Below, piece after piece: positions 30,713 to 40,800 of a stretch of DNA of 64,000 bases (within the stretch, counting starts at the first letter, position 1; the number at the start of each line of letters is the position of its first letter). The stretch is from Bacteroidia bacterium. Lineage in GTDB: Bacteria; Bacteroidota; Bacteroidia; NS11-12g; UBA9320. The notes under the pieces are model-generated. The model saw only the letters and a program-made list of their open reading frames with translations. It made no database searches and was not told the DNA's origin. A program made the position numbers and the translations under genes. The stretch covers positions 1-64,000 of the forward strand of contig JADLGN010000055.1 of assembly GCA_020849295.1 (NCBI GenBank), given 5' to 3'.

Positions 30713-31459
30713 TTACAACCCAATAGTTTTGCTTAATCCGAAACCAATAGTGAATGGTTGAACTACAAAACCATCAGAACCATGGCTTCGCTGTTTATCT
30801 AACATATTAAAAGATAAACCAGAATATAAATCAATATTGATTTTTTTGGCTACAAATCTACCCACAACAAATGCCTCTCCTATTAAAAAATTTTTATTTT
30901 GCAGTTTTATTCCTTGCAAATAATTATCGTTTTTTCTTTGTGTAATTTTGTTAAACATTTCATAAGTTACTTTTGGAATAAAATAAATATGCACATGTTT
31001 GTTTGTAACAGCAAAAGTTGGCTGAATATAAGCTCTGAGGCTACGAGTATCAACATCTACTAATGAAATATTATCATCTTTACAGAATACATCTGTTCTG
31101 AAATATCCATCAGAATTTCCTAAGCCACCCTGAATCTGAAACTCCATTTTTGGTGAAATTTTATTTTTATATCCAAATCCCAACACTTGAGTAAACGAAT
31201 TATAAGTATTCTTAATTGAATTTGTTGTGTCACGATTTAACGTACTTAATACCCCATTTAAATAAGTTGTAACAAACAAATTACTGTCTATGTTGTAAGT
31301 TGCTCCAATCTGTGCTTTAGTAAAACCAATGGCAGCAGACACATTTAAACTTTTTCCAACAGGATCAGCAACAGTAGGATAAGTTGGATAATACACAAAT
31401 GTGCAAGAACCTATAAAAAGTGAAGGTATAAGTATTAAGAGATTTTTAATTTCTTTCAT
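30713..31459 (-). CDS. Hypothetical lipoprotein, probable outer-membrane beta-barrel-like
   Basis: Lipobox LLILIPSLFIGSC; alternating amphipathic strands. Confidence 0.65.
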   Translation of the reverse strand: MKEIKNLLILIPSLFIGSCTFVYYPTYPTVADPVGKSLNVSAAIGFTKAQIGATYNIDSNLFVTTYLNGVLSTLNRDTTNSIKNTYNSFTQVLGFGYKNKISPKMEFQIQGGLGNSDGYFRTDVFCKDDNISLVDVDTRSLRAYIQPTFAVTNKHVHIYFIPKVTYEMFNKITQRKNDNYLQGIKLQNKNFLIGEAFVVGRFVAKKINIDLYSGLSFNMLDKQRSHGSDGFVVQPFTIGFGLSKTIGL

Positions 31460-31483
31460 TTTGTGTTTTTTAATATTTTATAT

Positions 31484-32014
31484 TTATACTCCTTCGCCCT
31501 TAAAATGGTCTTCGTTGTTTTTAAAAAGTACATTAAAAGTAGTGAGTGAACCATAAATTCTTGTAATATATTGTTGAATATTTACTTTTTCTTCATCAGA
31601 CAAACCCTTGTGGCTGTTTATATTTTGTTCTAACACTCTCAATCTGTCTCTTACCATTACTATTTTATGAAAAAATGTTTCAATAGGTATTTCTTTTACG
31701 GCTTGGTTTTTATCTGCTGGTTCAAGTACCATCAAGCCTCCTTTCCATTTATTTCCAAGTTCTACTTTTTGTTCTGGTTCTACATATTTTTTAAGAATTC
31801 TCAATAAAGCATCTTCAACTTCATCAAATGTTACAGAATTATTTTCAGGCTCTATTGCCTCTATCAATTCTAACTCGCTATTGTTTACAGGTATTTCTTT
31901 AAATCCTTGCCCTTGAAAAGCAATTGTATAATACTCAAGTGAAATTTTTGCAAGAATTCCTTCTCCGTAGTGTTTGTGCTTTAATCTGCTGCCTATACCA
32001 AGTGATTGATTCAT
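31484..32014 (-). CDS. Conserved hypothetical protein with N-terminal CarD/Tudor-like 'GSRLKHKHYGEGIL' motif
   Basis: Complete ORF, MNQSLGIGSRLKHKHYGEGILAKISLEYYTIAFQGQGFKEIP...; function unknown. Confidence 0.7.
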   Translation of the reverse strand: MNQSLGIGSRLKHKHYGEGILAKISLEYYTIAFQGQGFKEIPVNNSELELIEAIEPENNSVTFDEVEDALLRILKKYVEPEQKVELGNKWKGGLMVLEPADKNQAVKEIPIETFFHKIVMVRDRLRVLEQNINSHKGLSDEEKVNIQQYITRIYGSLTTFNVLFKNNEDHFKGEGV

Positions 32015-32019
32015 ATTGG

Positions 32020-32027
32020 CAAATTTA
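32020..32027 (-). promoter_or_regulatory. -7 promoter box (TAnnTTTG), minus strand
   Basis: CAAATTTA on + strand = TAAATTTG on - strand, 5 nt before the ATG at 32014. Confidence 0.45.
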
Positions 32028-32037
32028 TAATAAATAA

Positions 32038-33915
32038 CTAATCAATTTCACTTAATTCAAGCCAACGCATTTCTTTTTCAGAAAGCAATGTTGTTATTTT
32101 TTCTATTTCTACCGAAATTTCATTCAATTCATTGTATGGCATATTACCTGAATTTAGTTTTGATTCAAGATTTTTCTTATCGTTTTCAAGCTTGTTAATT
32201 TCATCTGTCAAGGTTTCAAATTCAATTTTTTCTTTAAATGTTTTTTTTCTTTTTTCTTTATAGTTAATCTTATCTTTAGTACTTATCACTGTTTTATTTT
32301 TTGTTTTCAAAATATCATTTGATAATACAACTTCATTAGATTTCTGAACTAAATAATCAGAATAATTTCCTGTAAAATCAGTTATTTTTCCATCATTTTC
32401 AAAAGCAAAAATATGATCACAAATTTTGTCGAGAAAATATCTGTCGTGGCTCACTACCATTATATTTCCTTCAAAATTTACAAGAAAGTCTTCAAGTACA
32501 TTTAGTGTTTCTATATCAAAATCGTTTGTTGGTTCATCAAATATTAAAAAATTGGGCGATTTCATTAATATTTTTAAAAGTTGAAGTCTTCGTTTTTCTC
32601 CACCACTTAATTTTCCGATTGGTGTGTAATGTTGTTCTCTTTTAAACAAAAAATTTTCTAAAAACTGTGCGGCAGAAATAGTTTTACCATTGCTGAGTAG
32701 TATATTATCTGCTATTTCTCTTACGTCTTCCAATAGCCTATGTTCGGGATTTAATGGAACGCTATTTTGTGAAAAATATCCAAAAGATGTAGTTTGTCCT
32801 ACTGTTACTGTTCCTTTTTCAGGTTTAATTAATTTGCATGCAATATTAATAAGGGTTGATTTTCCAACTCCATTTTTACCAATAATGCCAATTTTCTCTT
32901 TATTTTTAAAAATGTATGAAAAATCATTTATTAATTTTACCGAATTAAAACTGTGTTCTATATGATGAAATTCTAGTATTTTACTGCCCTGTCTTGCTCC
33001 TTTTATGCTAAGTTCTAATTTTTTACTATACAATTTGATATTGGCTTTATCTTTCAATTCATAAAAGGAATCTATTCTTGATTTGCTTTTTGTACCTCTT
33101 GCCTGTGGCTGCCTTCTCATCCACTCAAGTTCTTTTAGCATAAGTTGCTTTGTTTTTGCATGCTCTGTCAATGCTACTTGTATTCTTTCGGCTTTTTTCT
33201 CTAAATAGTATGAGTAATTTCCTTTATATGTACTCAATCCTGAGGAGTCAAGTTCTATTATTTTATTACAAACTTTATCAATAAAATACCTATCGTGGCT
33301 TACCAAAAGCAGAGTTATATTTTTTCCATTTAGTAAATTTTCAAGCCATTCAATTGCTTCAATATCGAGATGGTTAGTTGGTTCGTCAAGAATAAATACA
33401 TCCGGAAGTCGCAAAAGCATAGCAGCTATTGCCAATCTTCTTTTCTGTCCTCCGCTAAGACTTGATGCGGTTTGGTTTAAATTAGTTATTCCGAGTTTGG
33501 CAAGAGTTTCTTTCACTTTGTTTTCATAATCCCATGCTTTATTAATTTCCATTTGTTCAAATAATTCAGCCATTTTATTTTCAGGAAAATTCAACGATTC
33601 TTGTGCTAATTCAAATTCTTTAACAGTTTTTGAAATAGGATTATTTTCATCAAAAATTATTTGCCATACTGTAAGTTCGTTATCTATAATTGGTTCTTGA
33701 GGCAAATAAATAACCTTTATTGAATTATTGTGGACTATCTCTCCTGTATCAGGCATTTCAGTTTTGGCGAGCAATCTAAGAAAAGTGCTTTTTCCTACAC
33801 CATTTTTACCTATAAGTGCAACTTTATCACCTTGATTTATCCCAAAATTAATATTTTTAAATAACCAATTTTCATTGTATGATTTACCGACATCTTCAAC
33901 CGAAATGCAATTCAT
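32038..33915 (-). CDS. ABC-F family ATP-binding protein (Uup-like)
   Basis: Two ABC domains (GKNGVGKST twice, LSGGQKRR and LSGGEKRR, FILDEPTNHLD and LIFDEPTNDFD), ABC-F linker, C-terminal coiled coil, no TM. Confidence 0.93.
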   Translation of the reverse strand: MNCISVEDVGKSYNENWLFKNINFGINQGDKVALIGKNGVGKSTFLRLLAKTEMPDTGEIVHNNSIKVIYLPQEPIIDNELTVWQIIFDENNPISKTVKEFELAQESLNFPENKMAELFEQMEINKAWDYENKVKETLAKLGITNLNQTASSLSGGQKRRLAIAAMLLRLPDVFILDEPTNHLDIEAIEWLENLLNGKNITLLLVSHDRYFIDKVCNKIIELDSSGLSTYKGNYSYYLEKKAERIQVALTEHAKTKQLMLKELEWMRRQPQARGTKSKSRIDSFYELKDKANIKLYSKKLELSIKGARQGSKILEFHHIEHSFNSVKLINDFSYIFKNKEKIGIIGKNGVGKSTLINIACKLIKPEKGTVTVGQTTSFGYFSQNSVPLNPEHRLLEDVREIADNILLSNGKTISAAQFLENFLFKREQHYTPIGKLSGGEKRRLQLLKILMKSPNFLIFDEPTNDFDIETLNVLEDFLVNFEGNIMVVSHDRYFLDKICDHIFAFENDGKITDFTGNYSDYLVQKSNEVVLSNDILKTKNKTVISTKDKINYKEKRKKTFKEKIEFETLTDEINKLENDKKNLESKLNSGNMPYNELNEISVEIEKITTLLSEKEMRWLELSEID

Positions 33916-33947
33916 ATTTTATTTCGCAAAACAACAATTTTGATTTA

Positions 33948-33980
33948 ATAAAAAAAACTGCTCCGTTTCCGAAGCAGTTT
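33948..33980 (-). terminator. Rho-independent terminator for the PKD gene 34011..37028 (minus strand)
   Basis: Minus strand reads AAACTGCT-TCGGAAACGG-AGCAGTTTTTTTTATT: 8-bp stem with a long T tract, starting about 30 nt after the stop. Confidence 0.85.
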
Positions 33981-34010
33981 CAATTTTGAGTGTTTAATAT
34001 TTATACTAAA

Positions 34011-37000
34011 TTATTTTTTAACAACAAGTTTTGATTTGCTGATTTTTGTATTGTTGTGAATGATGTTTACTATATAAAAACCACTTTGAACAGCTTCAAG
34101 ATTCAATATATATGAACTCAACTCGGCAGGTACATTATAACTTAATAAAACAGTTCCAACAAGATTAGTAACTTGTATATTAATATCATTTCTCATACCT
34201 GTTTCCCAGTTTAGAGTTACTTCACTTGATGCAGGATTTGGATTTATTTTTACATTGTCTATTGCATTTTCAGGTTTTACAGCTACAATTATTGAATAGG
34301 CTGATTTACCATCAAAATCTGTTTGTTTTACTCTATAATAAGTTGTGCTATTATTTGGTTTTGTATCTTGAAAAGAATAATTGGTTATTTGGCTTGTATT
34401 GCCTGAGCCTGCAACTTTGCCAATTTCTTCAAAATTTATTTTATCTATTGATTTTTCAACAGTAAAATAATCATTGTTGATTTCTGATGCTGTTGCCCAA
34501 TTAATGCTGATATTGCCACTTTTTTCTTTTACTGCTTTCACTTTAATCCAAGTTACAGGCAATGGTTCTAAGATACAAAAACACATTCTGCTTATGCCAA
34601 TATCTGATTTATAACCGCAATTATTTCCATTTGTATTTGAAAGAGTAAGAAATACTGAGTCAACCTTTGAGTTAAAACTTAAACTTAAATCATTACCTGA
34701 ATATGTATTTCCTCTGGCAACCAAACCTTTAAATTTAACTGAGTAAGCACTTGTGCTGATATTTGAAATATTATTTGAATTAAAATCAGCTACAATTTTA
34801 GAAGACGGAATCAAATCCCCATTAAAATATGCTTTAATCTCTATCATTTCATTATTGTAAGATTGCGGTTTGTCTAAATCTCTTATAGTAAAAGTTAGGT
34901 CATTTGCTGAGCGATTAAATTTGATAGAAGCTGTACTTGTTGTAGATGTTTTTTCTTTCCAAGTTATTGATGTATCTCCATTTCTTTGGAATAAGATTCC
35001 CGTATGAAATAAATCTGATTCATAAGATGGTTTATAAAGTTTTACTGTATTTCCTGAAACATCCTGATACAAGTAATTTTTTAAATTAGTATTTAATGGC
35101 ATTGTAGTATAGTCAAATCTTACACCATTACAAACAGGTTCATAAACTGTTATGGCTTTAGTTTTTGTACAACTACAACCATTTAAAGTAGTAACTAAGG
35201 TGATAGTTTGGGTTCCGGCAGAAGGGAAAAGTATTGTAACTGTATCGCCACTGCCATTTATAACTGCATCACCTGTTGCTGACCATGAATAAGTAGCTCC
35301 TGGTATTATTGTAGCTGTATAAGTCAATGCAGTATCCATAAAAATTTTAAAATCAGGAATTTTTATCTCAGCACATTCTGCTTCTGTAACATTTATTTGT
35401 TTTGTAAATGTATTTGTACAATTTCCTGAATAACATGAGCCGCAATTAAGAGTGATAGTTTTACTTCCTGTTGTAGAATAAGAAACTTCGTGTGGTCCAA
35501 TGCCAGTTGCTGTTTGTGGAGTAGCACCTGAACCAAAATTCCATGATAAAGTATTAGAACAAGAATTTGAACCTTTCAAAGTTGCAGTAATATTTACTTT
35601 TTTATTTACACAAGTTGAAGTTGGTGCTTCAATTTTATATCCGCTGCATACAGTTATTACTTTAGTAATAGTAGTAGAGCAAGAACCATTTGAAACTTTC
35701 ATTGAAATTGTTTTGGAGCCAACAGATGTATAAACAATTTTGTGGGGTCCGGGTCCTGTGCCTGTTGATGGACATGCATTGCTTCCAAAATTCCATGTGA
35801 AAGTTAGATTGTTTCCTGTTGCTGAACCCGAAACAACTAATGTATCTCCATATAAAACAGAAGATTCTGCATTAATCACCAGGTCTTTAACTCCATTTAT
35901 TTGGATTGTTTTGCTTGCAACACTTTCGCATGTTTCCAATAAATTATCTGTTACTTTTAATGAGACAGTTTTGGCTCCAGTAGTTGAATATGAAACACTG
36001 TGTGGACCTTTGCCTGTAGCTGTTGCAGGTGTGGCTCCCGAACCGAAATTCCAATTATATACAGCATTTGCACCCATATCACTTGCACAAAAAGACATTG
36101 AAGTGTTTGTGCATGATGTTTCAGGCGATGTTATTACAGCCTTTGGACAAATAGTTATTGTTTTTGTTATTTGTGTTTCACAATTGCCATTCTTTACAGT
36201 CATTGTAATTGTTTTTACTCCAATAGTTGAATAACTTACGCTTATTGGTCCTGCTCCTGTTCCTGTAGCTGGTGTAGCTCCAGAGCCGAAATTCCAACAA
36301 AAACTGTTTCCGGAACCATTTGCAGATCCTGAAATTGACACTGATTCTCCTACCAAAGCTGTACTTGGTGCATTAATCACCAGGCCTGTAGGTCCTGAAG
36401 TAATTGTAACTGTAAAACTTAAACCTGTAGCACTTGTACATCCTGTACTCGAATTGTAACTATATGCTTTGTATGTATATGTACCGGCGGTTGATTCACT
36501 TCCTGTGTAAGAATTTCCAGATCCTAAATATGTATCTCCCTTATACCATTTTATTGTTGTGCAATAAGCAGGTGTAGCAGACAAAGTAAATGACTGATTT
36601 ACACATTTTGTAATAGAAGTACAACTTGAAGTGGGTGCAGCAGGTAGAGCATTTACAGTTAAACAAATAGTGTTAGTCTTGCACCAATAACTGTAACCTT
36701 TTGCTCTTACTTTACCATAAACACTATAATTACCTGAATTTTGCAGTACAATATCTATTTGTGGTGTTGTACTTATTGATGATTGATAAATTAAAGTTGA
36801 CCCGCAATATACATAAGTAATGTATTCGAGGGTACAACCTGAATAAAGACACTTAGCACCACTATATGTATATGTAGCAGTGTCTTTCGCGCAAATTTTT
36901 GACGTACCGGAAATAGTTCCGATTGCAGTTATCCCACATTCCGTACAAGCTTTGCTTTCTATATTACTAAGTAGAATTGAAAAAAATGTAATAATAGAAA

Positions 37001-37028
37001 ATAGTAGTAGTGTAGTATTTTTTCTCAT
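34011..37028 (-). CDS. Multi-PKD/Ig-like cell-surface protein with T9SS type A sorting domain
   Basis: Signal peptide; four tandem WNFGS(G/N)A(T/C)P...YS..G.KTI PKD-like repeats; C-terminal VKINPNPASSEVTLNWE...VTNLVGTVLLSY...GFYIVNIIHNNTKISKSKLVVKK. Confidence 0.88.
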   Translation of the reverse strand: MRKNTTLLLFSIITFFSILLSNIESKACTECGITAIGTISGTSKICAKDTATYTYSGAKCLYSGCTLEYITYVYCGSTLIYQSSISTTPQIDIVLQNSGNYSVYGKVRAKGYSYWCKTNTICLTVNALPAAPTSSCTSITKCVNQSFTLSATPAYCTTIKWYKGDTYLGSGNSYTGSESTAGTYTYKAYSYNSSTGCTSATGLSFTVTITSGPTGLVINAPSTALVGESVSISGSANGSGNSFCWNFGSGATPATGTGAGPISVSYSTIGVKTITMTVKNGNCETQITKTITICPKAVITSPETSCTNTSMSFCASDMGANAVYNWNFGSGATPATATGKGPHSVSYSTTGAKTVSLKVTDNLLETCESVASKTIQINGVKDLVINAESSVLYGDTLVVSGSATGNNLTFTWNFGSNACPSTGTGPGPHKIVYTSVGSKTISMKVSNGSCSTTITKVITVCSGYKIEAPTSTCVNKKVNITATLKGSNSCSNTLSWNFGSGATPQTATGIGPHEVSYSTTGSKTITLNCGSCYSGNCTNTFTKQINVTEAECAEIKIPDFKIFMDTALTYTATIIPGATYSWSATGDAVINGSGDTVTILFPSAGTQTITLVTTLNGCSCTKTKAITVYEPVCNGVRFDYTTMPLNTNLKNYLYQDVSGNTVKLYKPSYESDLFHTGILFQRNGDTSITWKEKTSTTSTASIKFNRSANDLTFTIRDLDKPQSYNNEMIEIKAYFNGDLIPSSKIVADFNSNNISNISTSAYSVKFKGLVARGNTYSGNDLSLSFNSKVDSVFLTLSNTNGNNCGYKSDIGISRMCFCILEPLPVTWIKVKAVKEKSGNISINWATASEINNDYFTVEKSIDKINFEEIGKVAGSGNTSQITNYSFQDTKPNNSTTYYRVKQTDFDGKSAYSIIVAVKPENAIDNVKINPNPASSEVTLNWETGMRNDINIQVTNLVGTVLLSYNVPAELSSYILNLEAVQSGFYIVNIIHNNTKISKSKLVVKK

Positions 37029-37328
37029 AATAAATAGGCATTAAAACCAAAAAACCGCTTTTCAATATCCGTGCCATAAACATTTAATTTATTGCGAAAT
37101 TTTATATAAAATATACCAAAAAACTGTATATCAGCTGTTTAAATTTTTAAATTATCAAATTCAGAAATTGAATTTAAACTTCTATTTACTTTAATAAAAT
37201 CTTAAAATGGGAATTTTTATCAAATTTTTAAGAATATTTAATTAAGGGAAAAAGTTTATTTATATTATTCAAAAAAAATACCAAATATTAAAAAAATAGA
37301 CTATTAATTTGTAGTTCATTAGTTAATC

Positions 37329-40300
37329 ATGAAAATAAAAATAACTGTATTACTATTTATTTTAATGTCTTTCAAAAGTTTTGCAACACAATGGTTTGTA
37401 AACTCAAATGTAGGTGATGACATTTACGATGGTATGTCAATAATTGTATTACCCGGAAATATTGGACCTAAAAAAACAATAATGGCGGCTTACAATGGTG
37501 CTAATGCAGGAGATACAATATATATTTCTGATGGAGTATATCAAGAATTTTTAGTTTTAAATAAATCTATGGTTTTACGTGGCAATAATTGGGGAATTGA
37601 TCCTGTATCGCAAAGCAGAAATTCAGAAACAGTTATTGTACCTCCCAGCCCATCTATAGGTTTAACTATTGCAGGAAATTCTGTTATTGAAATTCAGAAT
37701 TGCTGTATTGAACTTGATGGAATTTGTGTAAGTGGAGATAATCCTAATACTTTAGTTTCTTCAAGTAAATACTACAAACAATTCGAAACTGGTTATTGTA
37801 TTGGTGCACAAGGCATGTACACTGACTTAAAATTAAATAATTTAATTGTAAGAAACTATTACTATTCAGGAATTGTCCTTAATGGAAGTTCATTAACCTG
37901 TGGAAATAACCTTATAAAACAATGTTTGATTACATGTGGCGAAAATAACTCTACTGGAATTAGCCTATCAGATAATTTTTATTGTGATATATATAATTCA
38001 AAAGTTGATTCTACAGGTACTGGTATTTTGTATAATAATTTTTATGACAAATTCTTTAAAAATGTAAATTGTTCTCAATCTGTAATCATTACTGAAAATT
38101 CAGGAATTGTATTAAGTAATTTTAACACAATGTCAGATAATTTAATGTTTGAATATATCGGTTTGAAATCTTTTGATTCTAATATAGCTTTTAATTCATT
38201 TGAATTTACAAACAATTATTCTAAAAGTACAATAGATATAAATAACACAATAGTAAACCAGTCGAAAAATGGTTTTGTCATAAATAATTGTTCTAATGAT
38301 TTTAGTTTAAAATTTACTGACAATTCTGTGTTTAACTCAAATTCAGCTTATATTTTTTATCAACCAACAGCAACACCTAACACTTCTTACAATATTAAAA
38401 ATAATAAATTTCAGGATATTGACAGTGTAGTTTTTGGCTCATATTCTGATGGGGGACTGCTTACTTTAAATTTAACAGATAATAAAATTTTAAAATCAAA
38501 ACATGGGATTATTTCAATTGGTAATTGTCTGGTAAATCCTAATAATACAAACTTTGATACAATAACAGGATATTATATTTATCTCGACTCTAGCTTAGCA
38601 GGCAAATATCCAATCAATAATATTGATGCTACCAACTGTTTATTTTCAGGCACTTTGGGAAGTACCTTAAATGGTAAAAAAGCATTTAAAACCGAAGATA
38701 AAATTCGCCATTACATGGATAATGAAAAATTAGGTTGGGTAAATATAAAAAACACATGTCTATTTGTTACAGGAAACGGAGGTAATATATTTTTAAACAG
38801 AGCCTATATTAAAGCAAATAATTATTGGAATATATTCGTTGACAGTTTTTCGAATAACGAAGAATTAACAATTAAAAAACCTATAAATTTATTTCCTCAT
38901 CGAGATGCATCAATAAGTAAAATTACTATGGATGATATTGCTGCAACATTATATATACATGGAAGATTTAGTCTTACTGAAGGTTTAATATTAAATACAG
39001 GAATAATAGAAACTACCATATTTGATACTTTAATTTGCTATAGAAATAATACAAATTCGGTTTTATCTCCCGGAAATATTACTAGTTATGTTAATGGTCC
39101 ACTTTATTTACGATATATTAATTTACCTTACGATTATCAAATTTCGGATACTGTTCCTATAGGTAACAGCACAGATTTCAGACCTATAAGCATATATAAC
39201 AAATGGAAGCAAGTAAATATTTATGAAGATATTGGTTTTAAACTTCACTCAGGGACAGCCCCTATATATGAGTTGCCAAGTAATATTACTCATATATCAA
39301 GTTTGAAATATTGGGAAATTACTAATCCGTTGAACAATTCTGGTTTGGTTATTGATAGTGTTGGGCTATCATATAGAACAAGTAATGTGAATGATTTGGT
39401 AAACAACCCGCAAAATCTTAGAGTAATTTATGACAATTATTTTAGTACATTTAATTTAAAAGGAAAAGGAAACACAAGTGGAAACGGAACAATAATCAGT
39501 AAATTTCCGGGTACGGCTTTCGGATACTACACATTTGGGAATGAAAAAGGTGGTAACAATATTTTAGACCCATTATTTCCAATAGGTTTAATAAATACAA
39601 AAGGAAATTGCATAAATGACAGCATAATGATAAGTGCTGAAAATTCACGTTCAGATAGTGCCTTAATTGTTTGGGAATGGAAAATTACAGGTCCTGCAAG
39701 CATTTCTACACCCGCAAATTCAATGAAAATATTTAAGAAATTCCCAGTTGAAGGTTTTTATACTATTTCTTTAGTTGTAAAAAATAAATTTGGCAACTCA
39801 GATACGGTATTGCAAACAATTAATATCCTCCCAAAACCTACTTTAAAATATTCTGATACAAAACCATGCTTTCCTAAACCTTTAAAACTTAACAATGAGT
39901 CGGTAATCCCCGTTGGATATACTCTAAGTAAATCTGAATGGAAAATTGATACAAACAATTTTAACGGATTGATATATAATTTTAATCCTCCCAAAGCTGG
40001 TGACTATAAAGTTTTACTAAAAACTACTTTAGACAATGGTTGTTGGGATACTTTAACATTTTTTTCTACTTCGCCTCAAGCTCCTGTTTTAAAACTTAGT
40101 CCAAGCGGAGATACATCAATATGCAATGGCGATATTATTGTAGTTAAAATAAAAAAACAAGGCTCGCTTGTAATATGGAGTGATAGCAAAAGCTACGATT
40201 CAATTATTGTTAAAAATAATTTTTATGTTAAAGGTACAATTTATAATTCTATGCAGTGTTTTATTTCTGATAGCGTAAAAGTAGGTATTTCTCCTACCCC

Positions 40301-40793
40301 ATTAGTTGATGCAGGACTAGACCATATAATTATTCCCGGAAAATTTGTAAAAATAAAAGCAACATCAGATGCAATGGTAGAATGGATTCCTGATACTTGG
40401 CTTGATGATGCGACATCATTAACACCCATAGCAAACCCATTGGTTACAACAAAATATACTCTTAGAGCCTATAATACCTTTGGTTGCGAATCTTATGACT
40501 CTATGCAAATAACTGTGAATAGTAAAAACGTAACACCTGTGCCAAATTTACTAACACCAAATGATGACGGGCTTAATGACACATGGATACTTAGTAATAT
40601 TAATGACCCCGAAAATTGTATAGTAAAAGTATTTACTCGTGAAGGCATTTTGGTTTATTCAACAGAATCGTATAATAATGACTGGGATGGAAAACGAAAC
40701 GGTAATAATTTACCAGAAGGTTATTATGTTTTTGTAATTGAACACAAAATAAGTAAAGAAGTTTACACCGGAATTTTAAACATTATTAAATAA
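37329..40793 (+). CDS. Beta-helix/PKD protein with gliding motility-type (T9SS type B) C-terminal domain
   Basis: Signal peptide; C-terminus VPNLLTPNDDGLNDTWILSNINDPENCIVKVFTREGILVYSTESYNNDWDGKRNGNNLPEGYYVFVIEHK. Confidence 0.88.
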   Translation: MKIKITVLLFILMSFKSFATQWFVNSNVGDDIYDGMSIIVLPGNIGPKKTIMAAYNGANAGDTIYISDGVYQEFLVLNKSMVLRGNNWGIDPVSQSRNSETVIVPPSPSIGLTIAGNSVIEIQNCCIELDGICVSGDNPNTLVSSSKYYKQFETGYCIGAQGMYTDLKLNNLIVRNYYYSGIVLNGSSLTCGNNLIKQCLITCGENNSTGISLSDNFYCDIYNSKVDSTGTGILYNNFYDKFFKNVNCSQSVIITENSGIVLSNFNTMSDNLMFEYIGLKSFDSNIAFNSFEFTNNYSKSTIDINNTIVNQSKNGFVINNCSNDFSLKFTDNSVFNSNSAYIFYQPTATPNTSYNIKNNKFQDIDSVVFGSYSDGGLLTLNLTDNKILKSKHGIISIGNCLVNPNNTNFDTITGYYIYLDSSLAGKYPINNIDATNCLFSGTLGSTLNGKKAFKTEDKIRHYMDNEKLGWVNIKNTCLFVTGNGGNIFLNRAYIKANNYWNIFVDSFSNNEELTIKKPINLFPHRDASISKITMDDIAATLYIHGRFSLTEGLILNTGIIETTIFDTLICYRNNTNSVLSPGNITSYVNGPLYLRYINLPYDYQISDTVPIGNSTDFRPISIYNKWKQVNIYEDIGFKLHSGTAPIYELPSNITHISSLKYWEITNPLNNSGLVIDSVGLSYRTSNVNDLVNNPQNLRVIYDNYFSTFNLKGKGNTSGNGTIISKFPGTAFGYYTFGNEKGGNNILDPLFPIGLINTKGNCINDSIMISAENSRSDSALIVWEWKITGPASISTPANSMKIFKKFPVEGFYTISLVVKNKFGNSDTVLQTINILPKPTLKYSDTKPCFPKPLKLNNESVIPVGYTLSKSEWKIDTNNFNGLIYNFNPPKAGDYKVLLKTTLDNGCWDTLTFFSTSPQAPVLKLSPSGDTSICNGDIIVVKIKKQGSLVIWSDSKSYDSIIVKNNFYVKGTIYNSMQCFISDSVKVGISPTPLVDAGLDHIIIPGKFVKIKATSDAMVEWIPDTWLDDATSLTPIANPLVTTKYTLRAYNTFGCESYDSMQITVNSKNVTPVPNLLTPNDDGLNDTWILSNINDPENCIVKVFTREGILVYSTESYNNDWDGKRNGNNLPEGYYVFVIEHKISKEVYTGILNIIK

Positions 40794-40800
40794 TTAAAAC

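Noticed and set aside
35740-36234. 164-aa plus-strand ORF (and 35500..35733)
   Set aside because: Antisense to the tandem PKD repeats of 34011..37028; its own repetitiveness mirrors those repeats and it shows no coding family.
37029-37328. 300-bp AT-rich gap as a possible ncRNA or tRNA locus
   Set aside because: No GC-rich island, cloverleaf or convincing stem found; likely a divergent promoter region.
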